From: JBCBDX01 sp038529265
GTDB lineage: Bacteria > Pseudomonadota > Alphaproteobacteria > Rhizobiales > Rhizobiaceae
Length of the DNA: 64,000 nucleotides
Reading direction: 5' to 3'
Assembly (NCBI GenBank): GCA_038529265.1
Contig: JBCBDX010000005.1
Span: forward strand, 1 to 64,000
A program made the position numbers and the translations under genes. Each line of letters starts with the position of its first letter. The first letter of the stretch is position 1. The notes below the pieces were generated by a model. The model did not search any database, was not told the DNA's origin, and saw only the letters and a list, made by a program, of their open reading frames with translations. This document shows positions 17,008-26,783 of this stretch, piece by piece.

Positions 17008-17589
17008 TCACTCAGTTGGCAACTGATCGATGCTGGAAATGACGCTACCCAACAGGCCATATTCTAAAGCCTCTTCGGTGGTCATCCAGAAATCACGTTT
17101 TGTATCTTCGCGAATACGTTCCGGCGTCTGACCTGTTGCCTTGGCAAACAGATTTTCAAAACGCTCTTTCATGATTTGGATCTGGCGTGCCTGAATCTCG
17201 ATTTCGACTGCCTTGCCGCCGACACCGCCGGCCGGTTGGTGAAGCAGAAAGCGGGTGTTGGGCAGGCAGAAGCGATTTTCCTTCTCTGCACCGACGAAAA
17301 TGAGCGCACCAGCGCTGGCAACCCATCCCGTGCCAATTGTTCTCACGGTCGGGCGAATGAATTTGATCATGTCGTGAACCATGTCGCCTGATTCCACATG
17401 GCCACCAGGTGAGCTGATATAAAGATTGATCGGCTCATCACCCTTGCTGGCCAATGCAATGAGTTGCTGGGAAGCCTGGGTCGCAATTTTGTCGTCGATG
17501 GTACCGGTTATAAAAATAGTGCGGCTTTTAAAAAGAATATCCGATAGATTTTTATCTTCCGGACTTTTCTCTTTTTCTTTTTCTGACAT
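17008..17589 (-). CDS. clpP: ATP-dependent Clp protease proteolytic subunit paralogue
   Basis: A 193-residue ClpP, the barrel-forming serine peptidase that works with Clp ATPases. The triad is visible: serine in GWVASAGALIF, histidine in FLLHQPAGG and aspartate in REDTKRDFWM. The canonical ASMGA around the serine is ASAGA. The N-terminus is charged (SEKEKEKSPEDK). No Clp ATPase or tig gene is adjacent, so this is probably an accessory ClpP and not the main clpPX copy. It lies 128 bases upstream of the transporter start on the same strand. Confidence 0.85.
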   Translation of the reverse strand: MSEKEKEKSPEDKNLSDILFKSRTIFITGTIDDKIATQASQQLIALASKGDEPINLYISSPGGHVESGDMVHDMIKFIRPTVRTIGTGWVASAGALIFVGAEKENRFCLPNTRFLLHQPAGGVGGKAVEIEIQARQIQIMKERFENLFAKATGQTPERIREDTKRDFWMTTEEALEYGLLGSVISSIDQLPTE

Positions 17590-17828
17590 TTTCTGCTCCG
17601 TTCGTCCCGGTTTATATAATCGACATATGACACAAAACCAGAATGGGTGATGCGTTATTGTGCTGGCTCGTCTGCTGCTTCAATGAGGCTTTAACGACGC
17701 TTTCGTCCATCGCCAACTTGGGACTGCTCGGCGTTCTGCACAAAATTCAAACGTGCGACAAGCTCTTAAAGTAAAAGCTCAAAGCAGGCGGGTTTTGGAG
17801 GGTTTCCAACGTCAAGTTGGTGGACACT

Positions 17829-19001
17829 TTAACCTGTCGTGGCCATCATTTTGTCTTTAAGGTTCTTCGCAACGCTAGGCACCAGATCTGAGGTTATTGG
17901 CTTTGCAAAAAGATATCCTTGCATATGGCGCACGCCCAGCGACTCCATCAAGGCGCGCTCAGACTCTGTTTCAATGCCTTCGGCGACAAGGCGCAATTTC
18001 AAGCTATTGGCAATATCCGCCAAATTTCGAATGAAAGCACGCGAAGCCTCCACTTCGCTGGCAGACCGCGTCAAATCCATATCCAGCTTGACCTCTGAAA
18101 AGGCGCCATCACGCAAAATATCGAAACTGGCGGCACCGGTGCTAAAGTCATCCATGGCCATATGGAAGCCGGCCATGCGCAGACGTGCGATCGCAGAAAG
18201 CAGAATACTTGGATCATCGGGCAAATGGGACTCGGTCAGCTCCAACACCAAGTCATCGGGTGACAATCCATGCTTGTTCACCTTGTCGCGCAACATGGCT
18301 GGGAATGTCGGGTTCTCTAACGGACGCGCATCCAGGTTGAATGAGAACGGCCAATCGCATCCGTTCGCGCGCATTTGCGCCACCTCTTTGCAGAACAGCT
18401 CTAACAGCTGCTCAGTGAATGTCATCGCGGCCTGATGGGTATCGGCCCGAGCGAGTAACACTGATGGCCCGGTCATGCGCCCATTTTGGTCCAATGCCCG
18501 TAACAGTGCTTCGGTACCACTGATGCGGCCACTAAACGTATTGACCTGCAACTGGTAGACGAGCGCTGGTGTTAAGTCATCGCTAGTGGGCGTAAATCCG
18601 CTCTTGCTACTTGGCTTTGCGTTCGTATCTTGCGCCCTCGCCTCACCCACGAGTGCTTCGAATGACTTTACGTTAATGGGCTTGTTGATCGTACCCACAA
18701 TATTGAGTTTCATGCGACGCGCGATCTGGCGAGCGGACGACAGGATACTGTCATTTTCACCCGAAGCGATGATCAGCGCCCCATCATAGGCGGCATCCGC
18801 CAGATCCTTTAGAAACGCAAATCCGTCGTGACCAGGCATATTGAGATCACTAATAATCAGCTCGACCTCTCCGCCACCAACCAAAGCCTGAGCCTCTTGC
18901 GGGTCGATTGTGGCCGTTACATCGGTGATGTTCGACATACCAAGAACAGCCTTCGCCACCGTCAGGAAAATCTGGTCATCATCGAGAATAAGCGTTTTCA
19001 T
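17829..19001 (-). CDS. Response regulator with EAL domain
   Basis: A 390-residue two-domain protein. Residues 1-115 form a receiver with the phospho-aspartate in LIISDLNMPG. Residues 150-385 form an EAL phosphodiesterase domain, which hydrolyses cyclic di-GMP. Key parts are present: GTEALLR, LELTES, DDFSTGAASF, EVKLDM, VAEGIET and GYLFAKP, so activity is plausible. I start at the ATG at 19001, five bases after GGAAG; the GTG at 19019 is less likely. It is divergent from the hybrid kinase gene 107 bases away and is its likely partner. Confidence 0.85.
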   Translation of the reverse strand: MKTLILDDDQIFLTVAKAVLGMSNITDVTATIDPQEAQALVGGGEVELIISDLNMPGHDGFAFLKDLADAAYDGALIIASGENDSILSSARQIARRMKLNIVGTINKPINVKSFEALVGEARAQDTNAKPSSKSGFTPTSDDLTPALVYQLQVNTFSGRISGTEALLRALDQNGRMTGPSVLLARADTHQAAMTFTEQLLELFCKEVAQMRANGCDWPFSFNLDARPLENPTFPAMLRDKVNKHGLSPDDLVLELTESHLPDDPSILLSAIARLRMAGFHMAMDDFSTGAASFDILRDGAFSEVKLDMDLTRSASEVEASRAFIRNLADIANSLKLRLVAEGIETESERALMESLGVRHMQGYLFAKPITSDLVPSVAKNLKDKMMATTG

Positions 19002-19108
19002 GTTCTTCCAGTCCCGCACCGGGCAGTGAGACTAAATCAACATTTCAAATCAATGATTAACGTCAGCGCTTTGGTAAGTTCTTAACCGCGCACATGTAAC
19101 ATCGTGCG

Positions 19109-21832
19109 ATGTCCAGAACACCGACCAGAAAGAGATTTAGAAGCCTCAGCTTTCGTGTTTCGCTCGTGATGATCGCTGCGGTACTGCTATGCGTTGGCGG
19201 TGTAACCGTTCCCTTTGTACTGAATGATTTCAGCAAGACAGTCGATGGCGAGCGTCTGCGGGTAACAAATGCAGCACGGGCTTTCTCAGCGGCTGTCAGT
19301 GACCCATTGATGACTGATGATTTGAGCAGCACGTATCAGGTGCTTCGCGGTGTCTCGAAAATACCCCATGCCAATTTTGTAAAACTGACTGATCTTAATG
19401 AGCGCATCATCGCCGAAATTGGCAACAGCATTCAGCTTGGTGGTCGCGACGGCATCGCAAACGAAAAAACATTGTGGGCTCTTCTCAGCGCCGAAACGAT
19501 TATCTCGTCCGCCCCTGTTTTGGCCAATGGCCAGACGATTGGAACTCTGGAGATACATTCAGACATACAGTGGCTGCGCGACTCCTACATCAATCGGCTG
19601 CAGTTTCTCTTGGCATTTACGCTTGCCGGCGCGTTGATCACGGCATTTGCGGCCCATGTCACCATCACGCGAACACTCAAGCCGCTCAACCGACTGTCGG
19701 CAGCCTTGCGCGATCTGAAGACTGATGGGGACTTGAGCCGCCGCTTTGACGCTAAACGTAATGATGAAGTCGGCGTGCTTTCCGGCGCGTTCAATGACGC
19801 TTTTGATACGATATCAGCACAGAATGACGCTCTGCGCGCGCACTCGGAAAATCTCGAAAATACAGTTCGGGAACGAACGGCACAGTTGCACCAAGCAGTT
19901 GAAGAAGCTGAGCGGGCCAATGCAGCCAAGAGCGACTTCCTGGCAACAATGAGCCATGAAATCAGAACGCCGATGAATGGCTTGATGGTCATGGCTGAAC
20001 TGTTGACCAAAACCAACCTTCAGCCGCGCCAGCGCCACTTTGCAGAAGTTATCAGCCGCTCAGGCAACGCGCTTTTGCATATCATCAATGACACGCTTGA
20101 CATGTCCAAGATCGAAGCTGGCCATCTCGAACTGGAAGAAATTCCATTCGATCTGGAAGCGGTGATCCGAGATTCCATCAGCCTGTTTTCCGGTCGGGCA
20201 GCAGAAAAAGAGTTGGATCTGACAGCAATCGTTGATCCCAAACTTGCCAGACAGTTTATCGGCGACCCAACGCGCATCAACCAAGTTTTGGGCAACCTGA
20301 TCAACAACGCGTTGAAATTCACCCAAACAGGCGGTGTCACCGTCACGGTGCTCGTTCAAGAGACTGACAATGATGACGGCACGCAGGCTTTATCGCTTAC
20401 TGTGCAAGACACGGGCATTGGTATCGCTTCTGACAAGCTTGGGCGGGTTTTCGAAGCGTTTTCGCAGGCTGAGCAGTCTACGAACCGGCGCTTCGGCGGG
20501 ACAGGACTTGGTCTGACAATCAGCAAGAAACTCGCAGAGGGCATGGGCGGTTCGATATCCGTCGATAGTGTTGTCAATGCTGGAACGACATTTACTGTGA
20601 CATTGAGTTTGCCGGTTGAAACCCCAGCACAAGCAATTCCAACGCCGGCAAATAACCGCATATGCGTTGCGACCGGCAGCGCTCTACATGAACGCGCGCT
20701 GGTTGACGTTTTCAGACGATTTGGCTGTGATGTGGTCACCATTGACGACTGCAATGGCGCTGATGTTGATCTCGTGCTCGCTACAAGTGGTGTAAAGACG
20801 GCAGCGCATGCTCATCAACATAGCGCCCCCGTGGTGAAGCTGGCACCGCTGACCTTGGCCGCCGCTGACCTTGACGAGACGCCGGACGTATCGGCCCACC
20901 TCTTGCTGCCACTATCGCGAGACGATATTGCCGCGATGTTCCAATCTTTGGAAAACAATGATTGGACACCGTTTATCTCGCAAGAGACAAGCGTCGATGA
21001 TCGGGAACAAGATGATTGGTCGTCGCTACGGATCCTCTCAGTGGACGACAATCCCGTTAACCGCCAGGTGATCACTGATGCGTTTGCGGCGCTGGGAACA
21101 AGCACCGATTTGGCAGAAAATGGCGAAGACGCAGTCGAACTGGCTCGCGCCAAAGACTACGACATCATCTTCATGGACTGCTCTATGCCGGGAATGGATG
21201 GCTATGAAGCGACCCGACTTATTCGCGAACTACCAAACAACGCTGACGGAAATAGTTCAAACGCGCGGATCGTGGCGCTAACTGCCAACGTGGCAAGTGC
21301 GGATGGGTCTCGTTGGCGGGAGGCCGGTATGGATGCTCACGTGGCCAAACCGTTTCAGCTAGAGGAACTGAAAGCGCAATTATCCATTGCCAAAGAGGGC
21401 TTAGTCGATGAACCACCGATCATCGCCGCACTTTCGCCCGTTTCAGCGAAATCCGCATCCGAACCGCTTCTTTCACCTGAGACCATGTCCATGTTTGCTT
21501 CCATCAAAGGTGCGACCGGCGAAGATGTTACAGAGCGGGTTTTCCCACTCTTTATGGCCAACGCCAAAGACGGGCTGGTCGAGCTTCAAAAGGCGATAAA
21601 TGATGGCAACGGTGTCTCAGAGATCAAATCATTTGCGCACAGCTTGAAATCCATGTGCTCCAGCGCCGGCGCGCAACGAGCTGCCGGACTAGCGGCAAAA
21701 ATCGAGACCAGCGCGGAGATCGGGCGTGTGGAAGCAACGGACGTTGATGCCTTGGCCGTCACGATTGATGATACAATTGCCGAGATGCAGTCACGGCTGG
21801 ATAGTGGCAAAACTCACACTGCGGTTGCATAG
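19109..21832 (+). CDS. Hybrid histidine kinase (HAMP-HisKA-HATPase-REC-HPt)
   Basis: A 907-residue membrane sensor kinase. Two membrane segments at about 15-37 and 165-185 frame a periplasmic sensor of some 125 residues. A HAMP linker, a coiled coil, HisKA with H283 in MSHEIRTPMNG and a HATPase with DTGIGI and GGTGLGL follow. Residues 520-620 look like a degenerate receiver. A true receiver near 640-760 has ILSVDDNP and the aspartate in IIFMDCSMPG. The C-terminus is an HPt domain with FAHSLKSMCSSAGA. This is a complete phosphorelay in one chain. The adjacent divergent response regulator-EAL gene suggests it feeds cyclic di-GMP turnover. Confidence 0.9.
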   Translation: MSRTPTRKRFRSLSFRVSLVMIAAVLLCVGGVTVPFVLNDFSKTVDGERLRVTNAARAFSAAVSDPLMTDDLSSTYQVLRGVSKIPHANFVKLTDLNERIIAEIGNSIQLGGRDGIANEKTLWALLSAETIISSAPVLANGQTIGTLEIHSDIQWLRDSYINRLQFLLAFTLAGALITAFAAHVTITRTLKPLNRLSAALRDLKTDGDLSRRFDAKRNDEVGVLSGAFNDAFDTISAQNDALRAHSENLENTVRERTAQLHQAVEEAERANAAKSDFLATMSHEIRTPMNGLMVMAELLTKTNLQPRQRHFAEVISRSGNALLHIINDTLDMSKIEAGHLELEEIPFDLEAVIRDSISLFSGRAAEKELDLTAIVDPKLARQFIGDPTRINQVLGNLINNALKFTQTGGVTVTVLVQETDNDDGTQALSLTVQDTGIGIASDKLGRVFEAFSQAEQSTNRRFGGTGLGLTISKKLAEGMGGSISVDSVVNAGTTFTVTLSLPVETPAQAIPTPANNRICVATGSALHERALVDVFRRFGCDVVTIDDCNGADVDLVLATSGVKTAAHAHQHSAPVVKLAPLTLAAADLDETPDVSAHLLLPLSRDDIAAMFQSLENNDWTPFISQETSVDDREQDDWSSLRILSVDDNPVNRQVITDAFAALGTSTDLAENGEDAVELARAKDYDIIFMDCSMPGMDGYEATRLIRELPNNADGNSSNARIVALTANVASADGSRWREAGMDAHVAKPFQLEELKAQLSIAKEGLVDEPPIIAALSPVSAKSASEPLLSPETMSMFASIKGATGEDVTERVFPLFMANAKDGLVELQKAINDGNGVSEIKSFAHSLKSMCSSAGAQRAAGLAAKIETSAEIGRVEATDVDALAVTIDDTIAEMQSRLDSGKTHTAVA

Positions 21833-21880
21833 CAGTCGAACGGGTTCAGTACCCTTAATAAGTGGATGCGGCTCTAAAAC

Positions 21881-22319
21881 GCCCATTTCGCTTTCGCGAA
21901 TTGGGCTTGGTGGAGCCAAGGGGAATCGAACCCAAGTCATTGCGTAGCAAGACGCAGCTGACAGGCAATTGCAACGCAAATGCCGAGAAGCCCTAACTTC
22001 AAGACGCAAGCCGCTCTCGACGTATTTGCATGCGCAAAACGTCTGCCGCTACTGAAAGTTTTGAGGAGAAGTCGCCCATTTCGCTTTCGCGAATTGGGCT
22101 TGGTGGAGCCAAGGGGAATCGAACCCAAGTCATTGCGTAGCAAGACGCGGCTGACAGGCAATTGCAACGCAAATGCCGAGAAGCCCTAACTTCAAGACGC
22201 AAGCCGCTCTCGACGTATTTGCATGCGCAAAACGTCTGCCGCTACTGAAAGTTTTGAGGAGAAGTCGCCCATTTCGCTTTCGCGAATTGGGCTTGGTGGA
22301 GCCAAGGGGAATCGAACCC
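21881..22319. repeat. 193-bp tandem repeat carrying the tRNA-Ala 3' end
   Basis: Units start at 21881, 22074 and 22267, exactly 193 bases apart. The first two are full and differ at one base that I can see (GACGCAGCTG versus GACGCGGCTG). The third is a 53-base partial unit that runs into the complete tRNA-Ala gene. Each unit opens with a near-perfect hairpin (GCCCATTTCGC / GCGAATTGGGC) followed by the last 26 bases of the tRNA, including CCA, on the minus strand. The other 140 bases are non-coding. This looks like repeated duplication at a tRNA attachment-type site. Confidence 0.9.
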
Positions 22320-22369
22320 CTGACCTCTTCGCTGCCAGCGAAGCGCTCTCCCAGCTGAGCTATGGCCCC
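22294..22369 (-). tRNA. tRNA-Ala (GGC)
   Basis: The minus strand starts GGGGCCATAGCTCAGCTGGG and ends with GGTTCGATTCC in the T arm and TGGCTCCACCA at the 3' end. The anticodon loop CTGGCAG, closed by the CTTCG/CGAAG stem, gives anticodon GGC. The acceptor stem pairs GGGGCCA with TGGCTCC, with a G-T pair. CCA is encoded. The 3' end is duplicated in the adjacent tandem repeats. Confidence 0.97.
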
Positions 22370-22449
22370 GTTTAGTTTGACCCAAGCGGTGTGACGGGCG
22401 TCGTATACCCGTCATGGAATGTTTTCAAGCGGCTTTCGTTACCAGCGCG

Positions 22450-22866
22450 TTAGTCATCGTCGTCTGTTGAAATGTCGACAATGCCCGCGACGTCGTCCCC
22501 TTCATCTTCATCATCATCCGGCAAGAACGTGTCGTCATCAGAATCGTCTTCGAGAACTTCATCGTCCGTATTGTCACCGAGATCAGGAAGGTTCTTGTCC
22601 TCTTCAGCACCCGCCGCTTCATCATCGGCATCATCCAGCGACAAAACTTCTGTACTGTCGTCACCGATCGCCTCTTCATCCTCTTCGGCTTCGGCTTCCG
22701 TCTCGGTGGCCTTGGTTTCAATGACCTCTGACTTGGTGTCATCGAAAAAGGAAAGGGGGTACGATTTGCCGGTATAGGGCGATACGATGGGGTCTTTGTT
22801 CAGATCGTAAAACTTACGTCCTGTTTCGGGGCATACGCGTTTTGTGCCAAGCTCGGGTTTCGCCAC
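22450..22866 (-). CDS. FYDLN-acid family protein (TIGR02300)
   Basis: A 138-residue protein with the N-terminal signature GTKRVCPETGRKFYDLNKDP and VSPYTGKSYP, which defines the alphaproteobacterial FYDLN-acid family. The rest is extremely rich in Asp and Glu. The function is unknown. The family has one cysteine here, so the zinc ribbon seen in some relatives is probably not formed. It starts at a GTG with GAGG upstream. It is divergent from cmk, in line with the usual neighbourhood of the family, though no aroA lies between them. Confidence 0.85.
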   Translation of the reverse strand: MAKPELGTKRVCPETGRKFYDLNKDPIVSPYTGKSYPLSFFDDTKSEVIETKATETEAEAEEDEEAIGDDSTEVLSLDDADDEAAGAEEDKNLPDLGDNTDDEVLEDDSDDDTFLPDDDEDEGDDVAGIVDISTDDDD

Positions 22867-23036
22867 GGAATACTACCTCTATGGGCTGCCGGTAAGGCAG
22901 TGATGTGTCTTTGGGGTCGAAGGGTGGCGGTAACTAACCGTCAGATGGGGGTGTGTCAAAGCGAAATCTTGCACTTTTTAAGATTGCAATTGCCGCTTTG
23001 TGCAATCATCACCATTCTCATCTCAATTAATGCCGG

Positions 23037-23690
23037 ATGACGCCGTCTTTGAACCAGAAATCTATCATTGTTGCCATCGACGGTCCCGCCGCTTCCGGTA
23101 AGGGCACACTCGCACGACGCATCGCGGCTCACTACGGCTGGCGGCATCTTGATACGGGCCTGACCTATCGTGCGGTTGCCAATGAATTGCTGAAGAACAA
23201 TAGCCCGTTGGAGGATGAGAGGGCTATTATCGCCGCAGCACACACTCTCGACCTGTCGAATATGGATCGGACAGCCCTGGCCCAGCATGCCGTTGGTGAG
23301 GCCGCTTCCAAAATCGCCATCATCCCAGCCTTACGAAAAACGCTGGTAGATGTTCAACGCGCGTTTGCACATGCCAATGATGGAGCGGTATTAGATGGTC
23401 GTGACATCGGTACGGTGGTTTGCCCGGATGCGCCGGTAAAGCTCTATGTCACTGCATCTGCGGATGTTCGCGCCAAACGGCGTTATCACGAAATCATGGC
23501 CGGCGGTGGCGCGGCTGATGAAGGGCGAATTTTACAAGACATCAAGATACGTGATGAGCGTGACATGAACCGGTCGGATTCACCGCTAAAACCCGCTCAA
23601 GACGCCCACTTGCTTGATACGAGCGATATGACTATAGAGGCCGCGTTTAACGCCGCCCGATCTATCATCGACGCGGCATTGGACACTTAA
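23037..23690 (+). CDS. cmk: Cytidylate kinase
   Basis: A 217-residue CMP/dCMP kinase that makes CDP and dCDP for nucleotide synthesis. The P-loop is IDGPAASGKGTLARR, followed by the substrate stretch HLDTGLTYRAVA and DGRDIGTVVCPDA, with an arginine-rich lid (AKRRYHEIM) and IKIRDERDMNRSDSPL. The length is normal for the family. It is followed 131 bases later by rpsA, the conserved order in many proteobacteria. Confidence 0.95.
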   Translation: MTPSLNQKSIIVAIDGPAASGKGTLARRIAAHYGWRHLDTGLTYRAVANELLKNNSPLEDERAIIAAAHTLDLSNMDRTALAQHAVGEAASKIAIIPALRKTLVDVQRAFAHANDGAVLDGRDIGTVVCPDAPVKLYVTASADVRAKRRYHEIMAGGGAADEGRILQDIKIRDERDMNRSDSPLKPAQDAHLLDTSDMTIEAAFNAARSIIDAALDT

Positions 23691-23821
23691 CATCTTCAAA
23701 GACCGCCACGCGCTGGAAACTGTGTCATGCAGGCAAGCGGTCCATTGGAGCAACTCGAACCCATCCGGCGCTTTGCGCTATAGGCGACCTAACAATTCTC
23801 GCCCGCGCATCAGGAGCTTAA

Positions 23822-25522
23822 ATGTCAGAAATGAACCCAACGCGGGAGGACTTCGCGAGCCTCCTCGAAATGTCTTTTGAAACCCGTGACACAATGGAAG
23901 GTCGCGTGACAGAAGGCACAATCGTCGCCATCGAAAAAGATATGGCGATCGTCGATGTCGGCTTGAAAACTGAAGGCCGGATCGCACTGAAGGAATTTGG
24001 CGCTGCCGGACGCGACGGCACGCTTAAAGCCGGTGACAAGGTTGAAGTCTATGTTGAGCGTGTCGAGAACGCGCTGGGCGAAGCGATGCTGTCACGCGAT
24101 AAAGCACGCCGCGAAGAGGCTTGGGTCAAGCTTGAAGCCAAATTTGAAGCCGGTGAGCGTGTTGAAGGTCAAATCTTCAACCAGGTCAAAGGCGGCTTTA
24201 CAGTCGATCTCGACGGAGCCGTAGCCTTCCTGCCGCGCAGCCAGGTAGACATCCGCCCGATCCGCGACGTCACCCCATTGATGAACACACCGCAGCCGTT
24301 TGAAATCCTGAAGATGGACAAGCGCCGCGGCAACATCGTTGTGTCACGCCGCACCGTGCTGGAAGAAAGCCGTGCCGAGCAGCGTTCTGAGATCGTTCAA
24401 AACCTTGAAGAAGGTCAATCTGTTGAGGGCGTGGTCAAGAACATCACCGACTATGGTGCGTTTGTTGATTTGGGCGGAATTGACGGCCTGCTCCACGTTA
24501 CTGATATGGCGTGGCGCCGGGTCAATCACCCGACCGAAATCCTGTCTATCGGTCAGACCGTGAAGGTTCAGATCATCCGTATCAACCAGGATACACATCG
24601 GATCTCCCTTGGCATGAAGCAGCTTGAAGCTGACCCATGGGATACAATCGGCATGAGCTATCCGATTGGTAAGAAGATCAGCGGTCGCGTAACCAACATC
24701 ACCGATTATGGCGCGTTCGTTGAAATCGAGCCCGGCATTGAAGGCCTGATCCACGTTTCTGAAATGTCATGGACAAAGAAGAACGTTCATCCTGGCAAGA
24801 TCCTTTCCACTTCTCAGGAAGTTGAAGTGATCGTTCTTGAAGTTGACCCTGAGAAGCGCCGTATTTCACTCGGCCTGAAACAGACTTTGGACAATCCATG
24901 GAGTGCATTCGCTATGGAAAATCCGGTCAACACTGTTGTTGAAGGCGAAGTGAAGAACAAGACCGAATTTGGTCTGTTCGTTGGCCTTGAAGGCGAAGTT
25001 GACGGTATGGTTCACCTGTCAGATATCGACTGGAACCGCTCCGGCGAGGAAGCCATCGAAGACTATGACAAGGGTGACATGGTCAAGGCCGTCGTTCTTG
25101 ATGTCGATGTTGAAAAAGAGCGTATCTCGCTTGGTATCAAGCAAATGTCCGACGACAAGGTTGGCGCTGCAGCGGCTTCCGGTGATCTGCGCAAGAATGC
25201 CGTTGTGACCGCGGAAGTGACTGCGATCACCGATGGCGGCATCGAGGTGAAACTGGTCGATCATGAGATGGACTCATTCATCCGCCGTTCCGATCTGTCT
25301 CGCGACCGTGACGAACAGCGTCCGGAACGCTTCACCGTTGGCCAACGCGTCGATGCGCGCGTTACGCAGTTCGACAAGAAGACACGTCGCATTGGTCTTT
25401 CCATCAAGGCGCTTGAAATCGCCGAAGAGAAAGAGGCCGTCGCACAGTTTGGTTCATCGGACTCCGGTGCTTCGCTTGGCGACATTCTGGGTGCAGCCCT
25501 GAAAGGCGGCGACGACAAGTAA
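23822..25522 (+). CDS. rpsA: 30S ribosomal protein S1
   Basis: A 566-residue protein made of six S1 RNA-binding domains. Repeated strands such as VKNITDYGAFVDLGGIDGLL, VTNITDYGAFVEIEPGIEGL and VKNKTEFGLFVGLEGEVDGM are clear. It binds mRNA on the small subunit and helps start translation. CAGGAG sits six bases before the ATG. The gene is intact with the usual length, and a strong terminator follows. Confidence 0.97.
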   Translation: MSEMNPTREDFASLLEMSFETRDTMEGRVTEGTIVAIEKDMAIVDVGLKTEGRIALKEFGAAGRDGTLKAGDKVEVYVERVENALGEAMLSRDKARREEAWVKLEAKFEAGERVEGQIFNQVKGGFTVDLDGAVAFLPRSQVDIRPIRDVTPLMNTPQPFEILKMDKRRGNIVVSRRTVLEESRAEQRSEIVQNLEEGQSVEGVVKNITDYGAFVDLGGIDGLLHVTDMAWRRVNHPTEILSIGQTVKVQIIRINQDTHRISLGMKQLEADPWDTIGMSYPIGKKISGRVTNITDYGAFVEIEPGIEGLIHVSEMSWTKKNVHPGKILSTSQEVEVIVLEVDPEKRRISLGLKQTLDNPWSAFAMENPVNTVVEGEVKNKTEFGLFVGLEGEVDGMVHLSDIDWNRSGEEAIEDYDKGDMVKAVVLDVDVEKERISLGIKQMSDDKVGAAAASGDLRKNAVVTAEVTAITDGGIEVKLVDHEMDSFIRRSDLSRDRDEQRPERFTVGQRVDARVTQFDKKTRRIGLSIKALEIAEEKEAVAQFGSSDSGASLGDILGAALKGGDDK

Positions 25523-25547
25523 GTCGTCAAACAACTGACCTAGCTGG

Positions 25548-25581
25548 CCGGCCGTTGCACGATGTAGCGGCCGGTTTTTTT
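25548..25581 (+). terminator. Rho-independent terminator of rpsA
   Basis: CCGGCCG at 25548-25554 pairs with CGGCCGG at 25568-25574 and is followed directly by seven T residues. The loop is 13 bases. It lies 26 bases after the rpsA stop. Confidence 0.85.
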
Positions 25582-25605
25582 GTTGCTTGCGAATTCTATG
25601 GAGTT

Positions 25606-26478
25606 TCAGAGTCTGCGAACAATTTTCACAGAAACATCCGTCACCAAAACACCTGCACCGCTTCCATTGGTATCAGCCCATATCCCGATGAAGTCTTTTG
25701 CTGGCGAGTGATCGTCTGTCTGTTCTGGTACTTGGTACCGAAAAGAGAACACCCGCTCTCCTTCAGCCAGATCGAATTTGCGCCAGCCGCTGTCACCTAC
25801 CGCGGCTGTTGAGTATGCAACAGCAAACTCCCCTGCTGCGTTTGACGCCAGTGGTTCAACTTCAACAGTGACTTCAATTACTTTACCACTAACGGCATGC
25901 TCACTCTCCAATGGCAACTGCAGCGATACGCCGCCGGTTCGGCCATCTGTCGTTGGTCGGGCGGCCCGGGAGGTTACGCGAAGGCTTTTGCCATCGGAAC
26001 CGCGCTGGAATGCATTGCTGCTGTCAGTTGCAACACTGGTGAACTTGGTTAGACGAAACACATCACGGTCGTATGCAGATGCCGTTCCCAGGCTGCTGAC
26101 CAAGCCGGCCATCGTCAAAAAAACAACCGCCGTGATGGCAAACGAGCGCCACCAGTCTGCCGGGCTGGGCATGATTGTAATAGACGCGCCCAGAGGAGAG
26201 ATTCGTTGCGGGAGCGAAGGTATATACAAAATCAGAGCGCGTGGATTTACATAAGTGCTTAAAGCCTCATCGAGTGCTGCATGGAAACGTGCTTTCAGAC
26301 GATCAACCGTTTGTTGCTCATCGTCAGCGAATGTTAGCTTCAGCCATGCATCGAATTTCAAACGGAGCGATAGCGCATCTTCATCGGCCGTCGTTTTGCT
26401 CTTGAACCAGTGGTTTTTGATAACTTCAACGATCTCTCGATGCTCTAAAGCAGCACCTTGCTTGGTAAAAAAAGACAT
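25606..26478 (-). CDS. Membrane-anchored hypothetical protein, paralogue A
   Basis: A 290-residue protein with a helical N-terminal domain (about 1-90), one membrane segment near residues 112-132 and a C-terminal extracytoplasmic domain of beta type. The C-terminal part (RTGGVSLQLP, EFAVAYSTAAVGDSGWRKFD, DFIGIWADTNGSGAGV) closely matches the protein encoded divergently at 26784. I recognise no named family; the C-terminal domain could be a jelly-roll binding domain. I chose the ATG at 26478 over that at 26490 because GGAAA precedes it. Confidence 0.7.
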   Translation of the reverse strand: MSFFTKQGAALEHREIVEVIKNHWFKSKTTADEDALSLRLKFDAWLKLTFADDEQQTVDRLKARFHAALDEALSTYVNPRALILYIPSLPQRISPLGASITIMPSPADWWRSFAITAVVFLTMAGLVSSLGTASAYDRDVFRLTKFTSVATDSSNAFQRGSDGKSLRVTSRAARPTTDGRTGGVSLQLPLESEHAVSGKVIEVTVEVEPLASNAAGEFAVAYSTAAVGDSGWRKFDLAEGERVFSFRYQVPEQTDDHSPAKDFIGIWADTNGSGAGVLVTDVSVKIVRRL

Positions 26479-26783
26479 TTTGATTTCCATTTATATAATA
26501 ATTTCAATAATTTATCCGACTGCTCAGCATTAAAATGATACTGATGGTGCGTTATGATGTTGGCGAAACGTAGCCGTTGATTGGGCAGCCACGCCGCAAT
26601 TGGTCGTCTCAAACCGGTTGAGACCGCGCTTGGACCTACCAAGCATGCCTATGACGCCAAACAAACCACACAAAGACTGCCTCAAATTTCGCTATCCACA
26701 CTGGTGATGGAGCGTGATTTACTGCTAGTGTCGATCACGTTCACTCTGGGGCCAAAACGGTTTTCCACGACCGCTACAACAGC

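Noticed and set aside
22425..22777. Open frames rich in Ser or Arg/Met opposite and within the FYDLN gene
   Set aside because: They arise from the repeated Asp/Glu codons of the real gene read in other frames.
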